This document shows, piece after piece, positions 1 to 9,997 of a stretch of DNA of 64,000 nt (positions are counted from its first letter, which is position 1; each line of letters opens with the position of its first letter). A program made the translations under genes and the position numbers. The stretch lies in the NCBI GenBank assembly GCA_913050035.1, contig CAJXAC010000001.1:1-64000 (forward strand). The letters are read 5' to 3'. This DNA comes from an uncultured Gammaproteobacteria bacterium. Lineage in GTDB: Bacteria; Pseudomonadota; Gammaproteobacteria; Pseudomonadales; Azotimanducaceae. A model generated the notes under the pieces. It was not told where the DNA came from, made no database searches, and saw only the letters and a list, made by a program, of their open reading frames with translations.

Positions 1-803
1 TGCAAACCTTCGTTCAGTGATCCTGAGCGGAAACCGCCCAGATCTAGCGTGACGAAACGATAGCCCAGTGCTTTGATGCGCTGCTCGAGCGTAGCGTGAT
101 GCTCTGCTGCAAGCGCGAATTCGGCAGGCAGCACCTCGAGGCGGGCCACATCGCCATGATGGCGCACCCGAAACTGAGAAAAGCCGAGTTCTGCCAGAAT
201 GTCTTCGGCGGCCTCAACCTGAGCTAACAATTCTTGATTGATCGCGGTGCCGTAGGGAAAGCGGCTGGACAAGCAAGCGGCCTGGGGTTTGTCGGCATTT
301 TCTAGCCCAAGGGCTGTGGCCAGGGCACGGATATCAGCTTTGTGAAAGCCGCTTTCGACCAAGGGCGAGCGCACGTTGTGGTTCTCTGCGGCCACCAGTC
401 CGGGGCGGTGGTCGCCGAGGTCATCTAGATTGGTGCCGTTAGCAATGACCGCCATGCCCCGAGCCTCGGCGATTTGCTGCAGTTCAGTATATAGCGAGGT
501 TTTGCAGTGAAAGCAGCGATTGGTTGGGTTGGCACGATAATCTGCTTTGTTTAGCTCGTCGGTGACTATGACCTCATGGGCGATGCCCCAATCGTCGCTC
601 AGGCGTCTGGAAAGTTCCAAGTCGGTACGTTTAAGACTGGCGGAACCTGAGGTAACCGCGAGTGCCTTGGTACCCAAAACTTGCCCGGCCACATAGGCTA
701 CCAACGAACTGTCTATGCCGCCAGAGAAAGCCACAATGACCGTTTCGTAGCTGGCAATAATGTCCTGCAGATGTTGGTACTTATGGTTCAGTTCTGGGGT
801 CAT
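1..803 (-). CDS. larE: ATP-dependent sacrificial sulfur transferase LarE (partial, runs off the window start)
   Basis: Not in the ORF track because it is cut by the edge. Minus-strand translation from ATG at 803: MTPELNHKYQHLQDIIASYETVIVAFSGGIDSSLVAYVAGQVLGTKALAVTSGSASLKRTDLE...NPTNRCFHCKTSLY. PP-loop SGGIDSS and CxxCK are LarE hallmarks. Confidence 0.9.
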   Translation of the reverse strand, partial: MTPELNHKYQHLQDIIASYETVIVAFSGGIDSSLVAYVAGQVLGTKALAVTSGSASLKRTDLELSRRLSDDWGIAHEVIVTDELNKADYRANPTNRCFHCKTSLYTELQQIAEARGMAVIANGTNLDDLGDHRPGLVAAENHNVRSPLVESGFHKADIRALATALGLENADKPQAACLSSRFPYGTAINQELLAQVEAAEDILAELGFSQFRVRHHGDVARLEVLPAEFALAAEHHATLEQRIKALGYRFVTLDLGGFRSGSLNEGL

Positions 804-806
804 GCT

Positions 807-1547
807 TTATTCCAGTCGGTTGATGCGGTTGGCTAAAAAGCCGGCACCAAAGCCATTATCAATGTTTACAACCGAAATGCCGGATGCGCAACTGGTAAGC
901 ATACCCAGCAGCGCGGCAACACCGTCAAACGCCGCACCGTAGCCGACACTGGTGGGTACCGCGATGACCGGTTTGTCTACTAAGCCACCAACGACGCTGG
1001 GCAGTGCTCCTTCCATGCCCGCCACCACGATCAGCACTTTAGCGGTACGCAGTTCATCAATCCGTGCCAGCAGCCGGTGTAATCCAGCCACTCCCACATC
1101 GTTGATGCGCATAACTGGATTGCCATAAAACTCGGCGGTGAGTGCCGCTTCCTCAGCCACTGCCATATCCGATGTGCCCGCAGTAACGACCGCTATGGTG
1201 GAAGTTTGCGGCTCCGGTGCTGTGGCGTGCCAGGTCAGCAACTGCGCGTGGCTGTGGTATTGCGCATCTGCGGGTAGATTGGTCAGGGCGGCATAGGCAT
1301 CGGCGCTGAGGCGAGTGGCTAAAACGCTGCTGCCCCGGGCGCGCATATGCGCAAAGATCTCGGCGATTTGTTCTGGCGTTTTACCAGCGGCGTAAATCAC
1401 CTCGGCGCTGCCCGTGCGTTGCTCGCGATGATTGTCCACCACGGTATGACCGAGGTCGCTGAAGTAATGTTCGCGAATTTGTGCTTCGGCCTCGGCAATC
1501 GACAGATCACCGCTTTGTAATTGGTTGAGGATGCTGTCGATGCTCAT
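807..1547 (-). CDS. larB: Nickel pincer cofactor biosynthesis protein LarB
   Basis: GKTPEQIAEIFAHM, TAGTSDMAVAEEA, VVAGMEGALPSVVGGLVDKPVIAVPTSVGYGA motifs; adjacent to larE. Confidence 0.93.
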   Translation of the reverse strand: MSIDSILNQLQSGDLSIAEAEAQIREHYFSDLGHTVVDNHREQRTGSAEVIYAAGKTPEQIAEIFAHMRARGSSVLATRLSADAYAALTNLPADAQYHSHAQLLTWHATAPEPQTSTIAVVTAGTSDMAVAEEAALTAEFYGNPVMRINDVGVAGLHRLLARIDELRTAKVLIVVAGMEGALPSVVGGLVDKPVIAVPTSVGYGAAFDGVAALLGMLTSCASGISVVNIDNGFGAGFLANRINRLE

Positions 1548-1568
1548 TACTGTGGCTGCTCGTTCCGC

Positions 1569-2798
1569 TTAGGCGTCGTTGACGATGCCCTGACTGCGCA
1601 GCTCAGCGATTTCTTCTGCACCGAAACCCGCGTTTTCCAGGACTTGTTGCGTGTGTTCACCCAGTAATGGCGAGGGACCTTGTGGCTTCACATCGGCAGT
1701 GGAGAAGCGCATAGGGATATTTACTGTGGTGTAGTCGCCCAGTTGCGGATGGCTAATGGTCGGGAACATACCCAACTCTTGAGCGTGTTGGTCTTGGGGT
1801 ACTTCGTGTAGGCCCATAACCGGACCCCAGATCAGGCCGGCGTCGTCAAAAATTTTGCCCCATTCGTCGCGACTCTTTGCTGCCAGAGCATTGTCGATTA
1901 AATCAATCAGCTCGCCCATATTTTTGTAGCGCGCCGATGGATCAACAAAGCGCGGGTCGTCCATTAATTCTTCGCAGCCTAAACATTTGACCAAACGTGG
2001 CCAGTAGGCGGCGTCTGGCATCATATTGAAGACCACCCACTTGCCGTCGCCACAGGGAAAGCGATTGGCGCAGATTGCCAGCATCTGGTGGCGTGGCCGG
2101 CGTCTTACCGGGGCGTGATCCATTGCGGTAACTGAATAATCAGTCGCTTGAGTCCATACCGCTGTTTCATACAACGAGGTTTCCACTGCCTGGCCTTGGC
2201 CGGTTTTTTCCGCCATGCGCAACGCGCCGAGAATCGCCCCCACCATGGCTAAGCCTGTGGTGTGATCGCCTTGCGCTGGGCGGGCCATGGGAACTACACC
2301 GTCATCGCCTTCGCGGGATGCATCATATAGCCCGGAGCGGCCAAAGAAGGCTGTAACGTCATAGCCCGGGCGCCATGCATCCGGGCCACTGGTGCCGTAG
2401 CCGGTGAGGGTGGCGTGCACCAGCTTGGGATTGATTTTGAACAGAGTCTCGGGTTCCAGACCAAATTTCTGTTGTCGTGCGGTTAACAGATTGCACATAA
2501 AAATATCGGCTTTGGCGACCAATTTACGCACCAGATCTGCACCCTCGGGTTGGTCTAACGCCACGGCTATAGATTGCTTGCCGCGATTATCGACGTCGAA
2601 TTGGAAGTCGTAATTTTTTAGGTCTTCACTGAGATCCGGATTTTTTACTGGTCGACCCATGTCGCGCATGGGATCGCCGGTCAACGGTTCGATCTTGATT
2701 ACAGTGGCGCCCATATCAGCCAGCACGGCAGCGGCGCTGGGCGCAGCCATCCAGTTATCTATTTCCAAAACAACAACGTCGTCGAGCGGTGCGGCCAT
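1569..2798 (-). CDS. CaiB/BaiF family CoA-transferase
   Basis: VLEIDNWMAAPSAAAVLADMGATVIKIEPLTGDPMR, GYGTSGPDAWRPGYDVTAFFGRSGL; class III CoA-transferase signature. Confidence 0.92.
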   Translation of the reverse strand: MAAPLDDVVVLEIDNWMAAPSAAAVLADMGATVIKIEPLTGDPMRDMGRPVKNPDLSEDLKNYDFQFDVDNRGKQSIAVALDQPEGADLVRKLVAKADIFMCNLLTARQQKFGLEPETLFKINPKLVHATLTGYGTSGPDAWRPGYDVTAFFGRSGLYDASREGDDGVVPMARPAQGDHTTGLAMVGAILGALRMAEKTGQGQAVETSLYETAVWTQATDYSVTAMDHAPVRRRPRHQMLAICANRFPCGDGKWVVFNMMPDAAYWPRLVKCLGCEELMDDPRFVDPSARYKNMGELIDLIDNALAAKSRDEWGKIFDDAGLIWGPVMGLHEVPQDQHAQELGMFPTISHPQLGDYTTVNIPMRFSTADVKPQGPSPLLGEHTQQVLENAGFGAEEIAELRSQGIVNDA

Positions 2799-2977
2799 TC
2801 TCCATTCCCCAAAATTCGCGGACTTGGATTACAACCAAGGCGTGACGGATACGCAAGTCTTGTGTGTTGTGGAGCGCGCCTTAAACAGCGCTGAGGGCAA
2901 GGATTTGGGGTGAAACGGTCAGCACGCTGACGTCAGTTCAACAATATGCTGATGGCTGCGCCGGTGTTACGGGCTCT

Positions 2978-4276
2978 GTGTTAATATGGGTTTTTACTCT
3001 TCTAGGTTACCAGGTGCAAAAGCCGAAGCGGTTTCTGGGCTGGAGAATGGTTCTGGTCGCGTTTTCGGTGGACTTTGTAGCGGTCGGCTTTTTCTTCTAT
3101 TCCTACGGTGTTTTCTTTAATGCGATTGCCAAAGAATTTGGCGACTCAGACCTGGGTGCTACGCTGGGTTCGCATCTTGGTGCGTCACTGGGCTTGACTA
3201 TAACCCATGCGGTTGGAGCCGTTGCCGCACCCCTAGTGGGCCGCGCGCTAGATCGTTTCCCATTGCGACGAGTCATGGCAGCCGGTGCTTTATCCATGTC
3301 CTCAGGTTTTTTGCTGCTTTCCCAAGTGAATTCACTGCTGCAATTCTACTTGGTCATTGGCGTGTTCATTGGTTTTGGTGCCAGCAGTATGGGCCACCTA
3401 GCCACCAGTAAGTTGGTCGCTAATTGGTTCGATAAACGTCGTGGTATGGCGTTGGGTATCGCCGCAGCCGGTGTTTCGCTGTCTGGAGTAGTGATGCCTA
3501 ATGTCAGTGCCTACTTGGTCGAGGGCTTTGATTGGCGAACGGGCTTTCTGGTTTTTGGGTTGTTCACCATGTTCATCGTTGTGCCTTTGGTCTTACGGCT
3601 GGTTATTTCTCGGCCTGAGGATGTGGGCTTGCGGCCAGACGGTGCGTTGCCGCTGCCCGCGGGGAGTCCGGTTATGCCAGCACCGCGCATTGGTATGCGT
3701 GATGTGATCAGAGAACGGAATTTCTGGGTCATTGTGGCCGCGTTCTCTTTGCTATTTTGCTCTATGAGCGCAACGTTGACCCATATGATTCCGCGTTTGG
3801 TTGACCTCGGGATCAGTCTTGCAGACGCCGCTAAGGTTATGTCGGTGTGCGCGGGTATTGGTGTCTTTGGCAAGCTTGGCTTTGGCTGGATTGCCGATCG
3901 GCAGCCGGTGCGTAGGGTGGTGGTGCTGGTAATTATTCTTCAGTTCCTAGGCCAGTTTTTGATGTTTACCAATGACGGGTTGTTGTTCTTCACCGTTGGC
4001 GCCGCGATTTTTGGTTTGGGCGTTGGTGGTGTTATTCCCATGCAAGGCGCCATTGTTGGCGCGACCTTTGGTCGTGAACGTTTTGGCGCGGTGCTAGGCT
4101 TGATGCGACCGGCAATGTTTCCAATTCAAATCATAGGGGTGCCTTTCGCTGGCTGGGTCTACGATGTTTATAGTTCTTATGACCCCGCCTTTATGGTGTT
4201 TTTGTGTCTCTACGTTGGGTCGGCTGTGGCGATCTCATTTTATCGCGCGGCCCCGAAAGCGGTTGCGGCTCAGTAA
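2978..4276 (+). CDS. MFS transporter
   Basis: 12-TM hydrophobic profile, FLGWRMVLVAFSVDF...YGVFFNAIAKEFG; MFS OFA/monocarboxylate-like. Start codon uncertain. Confidence 0.85.
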   Translation: MLIWVFTLLGYQVQKPKRFLGWRMVLVAFSVDFVAVGFFFYSYGVFFNAIAKEFGDSDLGATLGSHLGASLGLTITHAVGAVAAPLVGRALDRFPLRRVMAAGALSMSSGFLLLSQVNSLLQFYLVIGVFIGFGASSMGHLATSKLVANWFDKRRGMALGIAAAGVSLSGVVMPNVSAYLVEGFDWRTGFLVFGLFTMFIVVPLVLRLVISRPEDVGLRPDGALPLPAGSPVMPAPRIGMRDVIRERNFWVIVAAFSLLFCSMSATLTHMIPRLVDLGISLADAAKVMSVCAGIGVFGKLGFGWIADRQPVRRVVVLVIILQFLGQFLMFTNDGLLFFTVGAAIFGLGVGGVIPMQGAIVGATFGRERFGAVLGLMRPAMFPIQIIGVPFAGWVYDVYSSYDPAFMVFLCLYVGSAVAISFYRAAPKAVAAQ

Positions 4277-4713
4277 AAGTATGTTTTCAACAGATCCAAC
4301 TGCAATGAACCGCTGAACTGGCAGCGTAAATTTAACGCCTCGCTCAATACCTGCTCTGCGATATAGGGCTCGAAACTACTGCGGTTGAATGGTGCGATAT
4401 CGGTAAATTCCAGTTCAATGGAATAGCCCTGATTTACCGGTAACACCGTGACGGTGCTTTGAGGAATGACTTCTTGTAACTCTGCGAGTAAGGCGCTCTT
4501 ACTGTCGCGGCTGGGGATGACCCCCCGTGCCAGGTACTTTAGCGTACAACCGGTTTTAGCCACGTCTGTCTCTCTGTGTTTGGGTCTAGTGCAGCGCAGT
4601 GTGCCTATGCTTTGCTGCACTGAAAAGAAAAAGCCGCATAATCGTGCAAACCGGGGATTGCGGTGGCGAAACTTAGCTTGGCTGCTTTGAAAGGATGGTC
4701 GGTGGCTTTGCAA
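4270..4713 (-). CDS. Hypothetical protein (true start probably internal)
   Basis: Open frame; plausible protein from about ...VAKTGCTLKYLARGVIPSRDSKSALLAELQEVIPQ. No family recognised. Confidence 0.4.
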   Translation of the reverse strand: MQSHRPSFQSSQAKFRHRNPRFARLCGFFFSVQQSIGTLRCTRPKHRETDVAKTGCTLKYLARGVIPSRDSKSALLAELQEVIPQSTVTVLPVNQGYSIELEFTDIAPFNRSSFEPYIAEQVLSEALNLRCQFSGSLQLDLLKTYFY

Positions 4714-6076
4714 ACCAAAAGCATAGTCCGCCGGCTAAAGAACACAGCGCCATAATGGTGAAGGCCAGCTCGTAATTGCCATAGAGGTCGTATAATACTC
4801 CGCAAGCAATGGGTCCTATGGTCATGCCGATCATGACGATCAGTGACGAGATGCCCATGATGGTGCCAAACGACTTGGGGCCGAAATAGTCGGCGCGCAG
4901 AGCCACCATCAAAGGCCCGCGAATGCCCCAAGCAAAGCCATGGAATAAGGCAAAGCCAAGAATCCAAATGGGGCTGCTGGCGTAGGTCACCATGAGCAAG
5001 CCGACGCAATGACCGGCCATGCAGAGCACGCAAATAAAACTTTTCTCATAGCGGTCGCCAAGAATGCCGCCCAGCAGCAAGCCGCCCATTTGTATGCCGG
5101 TCATTAGTGCAAACGCCAGGCCGGCCTGCACCGGCGTATAACCTAAGCCATTAGTTAGGTGTGGAATTAAGTGAGCCAGCATGGACGATACGGTCAGCAG
5201 CGACAGGCCGTGGCCAATGGAAATCAGCCAAAAAGAAGGCTCTCGCACGGCTTGGCGCCAAGACAGACTAACTTGTGGCACAAACCCTGTTGTGGTTTCG
5301 GCGGCCGCGTTATCAGTGCTATTGCTGATGCCGTCCGGTACCTCGCCATAGTCTTCAGGTCGGTGGCGAATTAATGCCACCATGGGCAAGCCCAACGCCA
5401 ACACGGCAATGCCAGAATACAGTGCCATGGCGCGCCAACCAAAAAACTCTAAACCCAGTACGACCAGTGGCACGCACAAACCACCGATCGAGAAACCGAA
5501 TTGTGACCAGGCGATGGCTTTGGCGCGGTGTTGGTCGAACCAGCTGACGATCGCCACCATCAGGGTCGCAAAACCGCCAAGACTCGAACCCAGAGCGATG
5601 AGAATGAAGGCGATAAAGTAGCTGGTAATGCTCTGCACTTGGCTGAATAAGAAGAAACCCAGACCAAAAATTACGGTGCCAATGATAAGAATTAAGCGCG
5701 GGCCGTAGCGGTCTACGAGCCAGCCCTGGAGGGGTCCGAGCAGGCCACTTTCCAACCGCGTTAGGGCAAATGCTAGGGACAGTATCGACATGCTCCAGCC
5801 GAATTCATCCTGCAGATGCAGGGTATATGCGCCGTAGGAGTGCATCCAGGTCATGGCCGCAAGCCATTGTACGCCGGCGCAGGCCAGTACGATCCACCAG
5901 CCGTAGAACACCTTGCCATTGGGACGAAACAGGGCATTCATCCTGGGTTTAACCGTCGATAGTTTTTGCAGCATCGCCGCATCATACGTTATGCGCCGCG
6001 CCGCTGTTATAGTGACGGGAGTTGTTGCCCTAACGCGCCATGAAAAAATGAAATACCCACCCGTTCCAACCCCCAA
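4673..6076 (-). CDS. MFS transporter (oxalate/formate antiporter-like)
   Basis: NGKVFYGWWIVLACAGVQWLAAMTWMHSYGAYTLHLQDEFGWS; MFS pattern. Start probably internal (MLQKLS or MNALFRP). Confidence 0.87.
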   Translation of the reverse strand: MGVGTGGYFIFSWRVRATTPVTITAARRITYDAAMLQKLSTVKPRMNALFRPNGKVFYGWWIVLACAGVQWLAAMTWMHSYGAYTLHLQDEFGWSMSILSLAFALTRLESGLLGPLQGWLVDRYGPRLILIIGTVIFGLGFFLFSQVQSITSYFIAFILIALGSSLGGFATLMVAIVSWFDQHRAKAIAWSQFGFSIGGLCVPLVVLGLEFFGWRAMALYSGIAVLALGLPMVALIRHRPEDYGEVPDGISNSTDNAAAETTTGFVPQVSLSWRQAVREPSFWLISIGHGLSLLTVSSMLAHLIPHLTNGLGYTPVQAGLAFALMTGIQMGGLLLGGILGDRYEKSFICVLCMAGHCVGLLMVTYASSPIWILGFALFHGFAWGIRGPLMVALRADYFGPKSFGTIMGISSLIVMIGMTIGPIACGVLYDLYGNYELAFTIMALCSLAGGLCFWFAKPPTILSKQPS

Positions 6077-7223
6077 TAGCGTGCGCCAGGCTCTGGTGTT
6101 GTCTGGTGGTGGCGCCCGTGCGGCCTACCAAGTTGGATGCCTACGTCATATTGCCAAAGCCATTCCAGAGTATCGGCCGAAAATTCTTACCGGGGTATCT
6201 GCTGGGGCTATTAATGCGGCGCAGCTGGCGGCGTATCGAGGTGATTGGTCGGATGCAGTGGAGCGATTGAGCGAGCTGTGGCTGAGCCTGGAGACTAATA
6301 AGGTCTACCACGCTGATTTTCGACACGTATCGCGGCGGGTATTGCATTGGGGGCTGCGCGTACTCAGTGGCGGTCGGCTGGGCCGGGGAGACGTGCGCGG
6401 TATGGTGGACAGCGCGCCGCTGCAGCAATTTTTGCATACCCATCTGTTAGAAGAAGACGGCTGCATTGTGGGTATAAACGAAAATCTGCAGGAAGCAGTG
6501 ATTGATGCAGTGGCGATTATTACCACAAATTATGCCAGCGGCCGTTCCGAGGCGTGGGTACAGAGCGTTAACGAAAATCTCTGGCAAAAGGGCCAACTAA
6601 CCAGCAAGTCGGCGGAACTTACGGTGCCGCACATTCTTGCCTCAGCGGCGCTACCTATGTTCTTCCCGGCGATATCTCTGAATGGGCAATGGCACGGCGA
6701 CGGTGGTATTCGCTTGAGCGCGCCATTATCGCCGGCTATGCATTTGGGCGCCGAGCGTATTCTCGCGGTATCGCCCCGTGCCGCTGAGGGTGGTCAGAGC
6801 GACTCGGTGAGTGAACCGTATCCGTCGCCCGCGCAAATTGCCGGGGTGTTGTTGAATTCAGTATTTCTCGATTTACTAGACTTCGACGCGCTGCAGATGC
6901 AGCGTATTAATGACCTACTGGCACAAATCCCATCTGCCCAGTGGGACGGGTTTAGGCCTGTAGATGTGTTGGTGCTGCGCCCCAAAGAAGATCTGGGTGA
7001 GCTGGCTCGTGCCCATGAGTTGGAGTTGCCAAAAGCATTTCGTTTTTTTGGTCAGGGCCTAGGCAATAAACGTGAGCCCAGCGCGGATGCGCTAAGTATG
7101 GTGATGTTTGAGCCTGAATATTTACGCTTATTGATGCTGTTGGGCGAACAAGATACTGCCGCGCGCAGCGAAGAAATACGCGATTTTTTGCTGGCTCAGC
7201 CGAACGAAGAAAGTGATGACTGA
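6048..7223 (+). CDS. Patatin-like phospholipase family protein
   Basis: QALVLSGGGARAAYQVG (oxyanion hole), TGVSAGAINAAQLA (GxSxG), DGGIRLSAPL (DGG). Likely ATG at 6048 (MKYPPVPTPNS). Confidence 0.9.
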   Translation: MKYPPVPTPNSVRQALVLSGGGARAAYQVGCLRHIAKAIPEYRPKILTGVSAGAINAAQLAAYRGDWSDAVERLSELWLSLETNKVYHADFRHVSRRVLHWGLRVLSGGRLGRGDVRGMVDSAPLQQFLHTHLLEEDGCIVGINENLQEAVIDAVAIITTNYASGRSEAWVQSVNENLWQKGQLTSKSAELTVPHILASAALPMFFPAISLNGQWHGDGGIRLSAPLSPAMHLGAERILAVSPRAAEGGQSDSVSEPYPSPAQIAGVLLNSVFLDLLDFDALQMQRINDLLAQIPSAQWDGFRPVDVLVLRPKEDLGELARAHELELPKAFRFFGQGLGNKREPSADALSMVMFEPEYLRLLMLLGEQDTAARSEEIRDFLLAQPNEESDD

Positions 7224-7353
7224 TGCCACGGCCATTTATAACTATGTGCCAATTAATGATTCTATCGCCTCATCTGGTCAGCCTCAGCGCGAGCAATTTC
7301 AGGCGATCAAAACGCAGGTTTTGATGTGCTGCTTATTTCGCCCTGACAAATGA
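7216..7353 (+). pseudogene. Frameshifted fragment resembling the N-terminus of a DUF442/beta-lactamase-hydrolase-like phosphatase domain
   Basis: ATG overlaps the patatin stop (ATGACTGA). MTDATAIYNYVPINDSIASSGQPQREQFQAI then the other frame gives NAGFDVLLISP*; no downstream catalytic part. Confidence 0.5.
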
Positions 7354-7373
7354 GCAAATCTGCTGAACGAGGC

Positions 7374-8537
7374 TCAGTTCATTATGCAATTCGCGTAATA
7401 GGTTACTGTGCCCGGCCAATCAGAGAATACGCCGCTTACCCCAATCTCCTGGGCGAGTACCTCTAAGGTTTCAAGCATTAGCCCGGGAGTGTCGCCATAA
7501 ACCGCTTTGGTGGCTCGTGCCGATTCAAACGTCCAGGTGATTATTTTCAGTCCCGACGCCTTCGCGGCTTTGGCGAAAGCGGTGGGTTCTATTTGCCCAT
7601 TCGAGTTTTGTTGCACCAACATAGGTATGGGCGGTGCAATTATATGTAAGCCTTCTGCTTGCAGAGACTGTAGCTCTGCCAAAGAGAGTGGCACAAGCTG
7701 TCGTTGTCGCGGCACTAGCCAAATTATTTGCTGAGCGTATTGCGGGTGGTTTTCGATCCAGTATCTAATGTCGTCGATGTTGAAGGACTGGGGGTAGACC
7801 TGATTTATCGGTACGTCTGCCTGCTGATATTCGGTCAGTAATTTTTTGGCGTAGTCCTGCTGGCTGAAGCCATTGAATGGCATGGGTACTTCTGGGCGCT
7901 TCAGTTCCGGCGTAAAGGCCGCACCGAGATCGCGGATCAGTTCGATGCTGTCGCGATGACTCATTACCATGCCGCATTGATTCGGTTGATCAATTACTGG
8001 GCTGTCTAATGGGGCCAGAAAATCGTCAACACTGGTCGCTTGACTGTTCTTAACGTCAGGGCGCGCGCACAGGGTTTTAAACTCCGCCAGCGTGATGTCG
8101 CTGGTACAGCATTGGGCGCTGGCTGGTTCGCCCTGTTGGGCTGGAGTGAATGGCTGTCTGCAGGTGTTGGCCAGCTCAGTTTGCAGAATATTGGTCGAAC
8201 TGGCCAAATCGCATTGGGAGTGTCTGCATACCAACTCTAGGTCTTTAGTAAAGGTAACGTCGCACTCAATAATACCTGCGCCCATGTTGGCGGCTGCGAT
8301 ATAGCCCTCGCGACTGTGCTCAGGGTAGCCCAATGGAGCGCCGCGATGAGCGATGGCAAACTCGGTTGGGTAGAACGGCCCGCTGGCACAGTTTTGCAAC
8401 TGGTCTTTGAGAGCGCCGGCGGGTAAGTCGGCAGCGAGGGTTAACGCTCGATTGGTTGGGTCGACTTTGGCCTGGGCAGCGCCTGCTGCGAGCATTAGCA
8501 TGGCTAAAAGACTAAAGTGGCGGTGCTTCACCGGCAT
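7374..8537 (-). CDS. Glycerophosphodiester phosphodiesterase family protein (exported)
   Basis: Signal peptide MPVKHRHFSLLAMLMLAAGAAQA; FAIAHRGAPLGYPEHSREGYIAAANMGAGIIECDVTFTKDLELVCRHSQCDL. Confidence 0.9.
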   Translation of the reverse strand: MPVKHRHFSLLAMLMLAAGAAQAKVDPTNRALTLAADLPAGALKDQLQNCASGPFYPTEFAIAHRGAPLGYPEHSREGYIAAANMGAGIIECDVTFTKDLELVCRHSQCDLASSTNILQTELANTCRQPFTPAQQGEPASAQCCTSDITLAEFKTLCARPDVKNSQATSVDDFLAPLDSPVIDQPNQCGMVMSHRDSIELIRDLGAAFTPELKRPEVPMPFNGFSQQDYAKKLLTEYQQADVPINQVYPQSFNIDDIRYWIENHPQYAQQIIWLVPRQRQLVPLSLAELQSLQAEGLHIIAPPIPMLVQQNSNGQIEPTAFAKAAKASGLKIITWTFESARATKAVYGDTPGLMLETLEVLAQEIGVSGVFSDWPGTVTYYANCIMN

Positions 8538-8656
8538 CTCCCCTGTGCAGTGTGCAACATAGAAAGTCACAGGCTACCACGCCGGCGCTGAAGGATTTCT
8601 GTGAAGTTGCTACAAGTTCGGTTCAGCGAACCATCTGGTAAGTAAGGCGCAACCCT

Positions 8657-9445
8657 ATGAAAACTCTAGTGCTACAAAGTGCTGCAGATCAACGACCCGA
8701 ATGGATGCAGCGCTGTCTCGCCAGTGTGCAAAGTTGGGCGGCAGTAGCCCATTACGAATACCTTTTTTTGGGCGATGACTTGTTTGAGTTCGTTCCTGCT
8801 TGGTATCTGGATAAATGCGGCGAAAAGTTACCGGTAGCAACAGATCTGGCGCGGCTACTGTGGATGCAGCAATTGTTGCGAGAGAAGGCAGCGGACTGTG
8901 TTATCTGGTTGGATGCGGATGTATTGGTATTCGCCCCACACTTGCGTATAGCTCCCCGGACGACTTGTCTTTTCGGTTATGAATATTGGGTGCAACGCAA
9001 GCGCGGCAAAACCGGTTTTGAGGTGCGCGGTAATGTGCACAATGCGGTGGCAGCATTTCGCCAAGATTGTCCGATCTTGCCGTTTTTAATTGAGGTAATT
9101 CAACGACTTATGCGGCGCGCGGATCCCCAGCACATAGCGCCCCAGATGATGGGGCCTAAGTTACTGAGTCATCTGCACAATACGGTGGACTTTGAACTCG
9201 CTCGGGCGGTCGGTGCGGTATCGCCCGAGATGCTGCGCGAACTGGCTGATACACCCGGTGACGCCATGCAGTTATGGTCTTCGCGTGTGCAAGAGCCGAT
9301 GCTAGCGGCTAACTTGGCCGCCTCCACGGCGGTTGAGCTTGCTGCAGAACCAGCGGCCGTTGAGGCCTCTTTGCATGCAGCGATCGATGTATTGCTGTCG
9401 TGCGCTGACGGGTTTATTGGCGCTGAGTCCTTGGTCAAGTCTTGA
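8657..9445 (+). CDS. Putative glycosyltransferase-like protein
   Basis: CVIWLDADVLVF (DxD-like) with an N-terminal region resembling capsular/sugar transferases. Confidence 0.55.
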   Translation: MKTLVLQSAADQRPEWMQRCLASVQSWAAVAHYEYLFLGDDLFEFVPAWYLDKCGEKLPVATDLARLLWMQQLLREKAADCVIWLDADVLVFAPHLRIAPRTTCLFGYEYWVQRKRGKTGFEVRGNVHNAVAAFRQDCPILPFLIEVIQRLMRRADPQHIAPQMMGPKLLSHLHNTVDFELARAVGAVSPEMLRELADTPGDAMQLWSSRVQEPMLAANLAASTAVELAAEPAAVEASLHAAIDVLLSCADGFIGAESLVKS

Positions 9446-9505
9446 ACAACCGTTGCAGCTTCCATAGGGTTAGGCCCCAGTTTTTATCTATAACAGGAGC
9501 TCTCC

Positions 9506-9979
9506 ATGTCTAACCCTGCACTGGAAAATGCGATTACTACACTGAATGCCAAAATTGGTCAGCCCTCTGAACCTACGGACTGGTTTGAAATCACTCAGGA
9601 TCGGGTTAATGGCTTTGCCGATGCAACCTTGGACCAACAGTGGATTCACACTGACCCAGAGCGTGCTAAAGCTGGACCCTTTGGTGCACCGATTGCCCAT
9701 GGTCAGCTGACCATGTCGCTGATGAGTTTTTTACCGGGTGGTGAAGGCGTTGGTTTGCCGGTGCTTGACGGCATGAAGATGGGTATCAACTACGGCTGGA
9801 ATAAAGTTCGATTTATGTCGCCGGTGCAGGTTGGCGCAAAAATTCGCACCCGCGGCAAACTGGTTAGCGTTGAAGAAAAGGGCGGCATGCTCGAAGTCAT
9901 CAACGAAATGACCGTGGAGATCGACGGCACTGACAAGCCGGCGTGCGTAGCGGAGAGCGTGCTGCGCATCGTTTTTTAA
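9506..9979 (+). CDS. MaoC family (R)-specific enoyl-CoA hydratase/dehydratase
   Basis: DWFEITQDRVNGFADATLDQQWIHTDPERAKAGPFGAPIAHGQLTMSL; MaoC hydratase signature. Confidence 0.93.
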   Translation: MSNPALENAITTLNAKIGQPSEPTDWFEITQDRVNGFADATLDQQWIHTDPERAKAGPFGAPIAHGQLTMSLMSFLPGGEGVGLPVLDGMKMGINYGWNKVRFMSPVQVGAKIRTRGKLVSVEEKGGMLEVINEMTVEIDGTDKPACVAESVLRIVF

Positions 9980-9997
9980 ATCGGCCCTAGAACTGAG

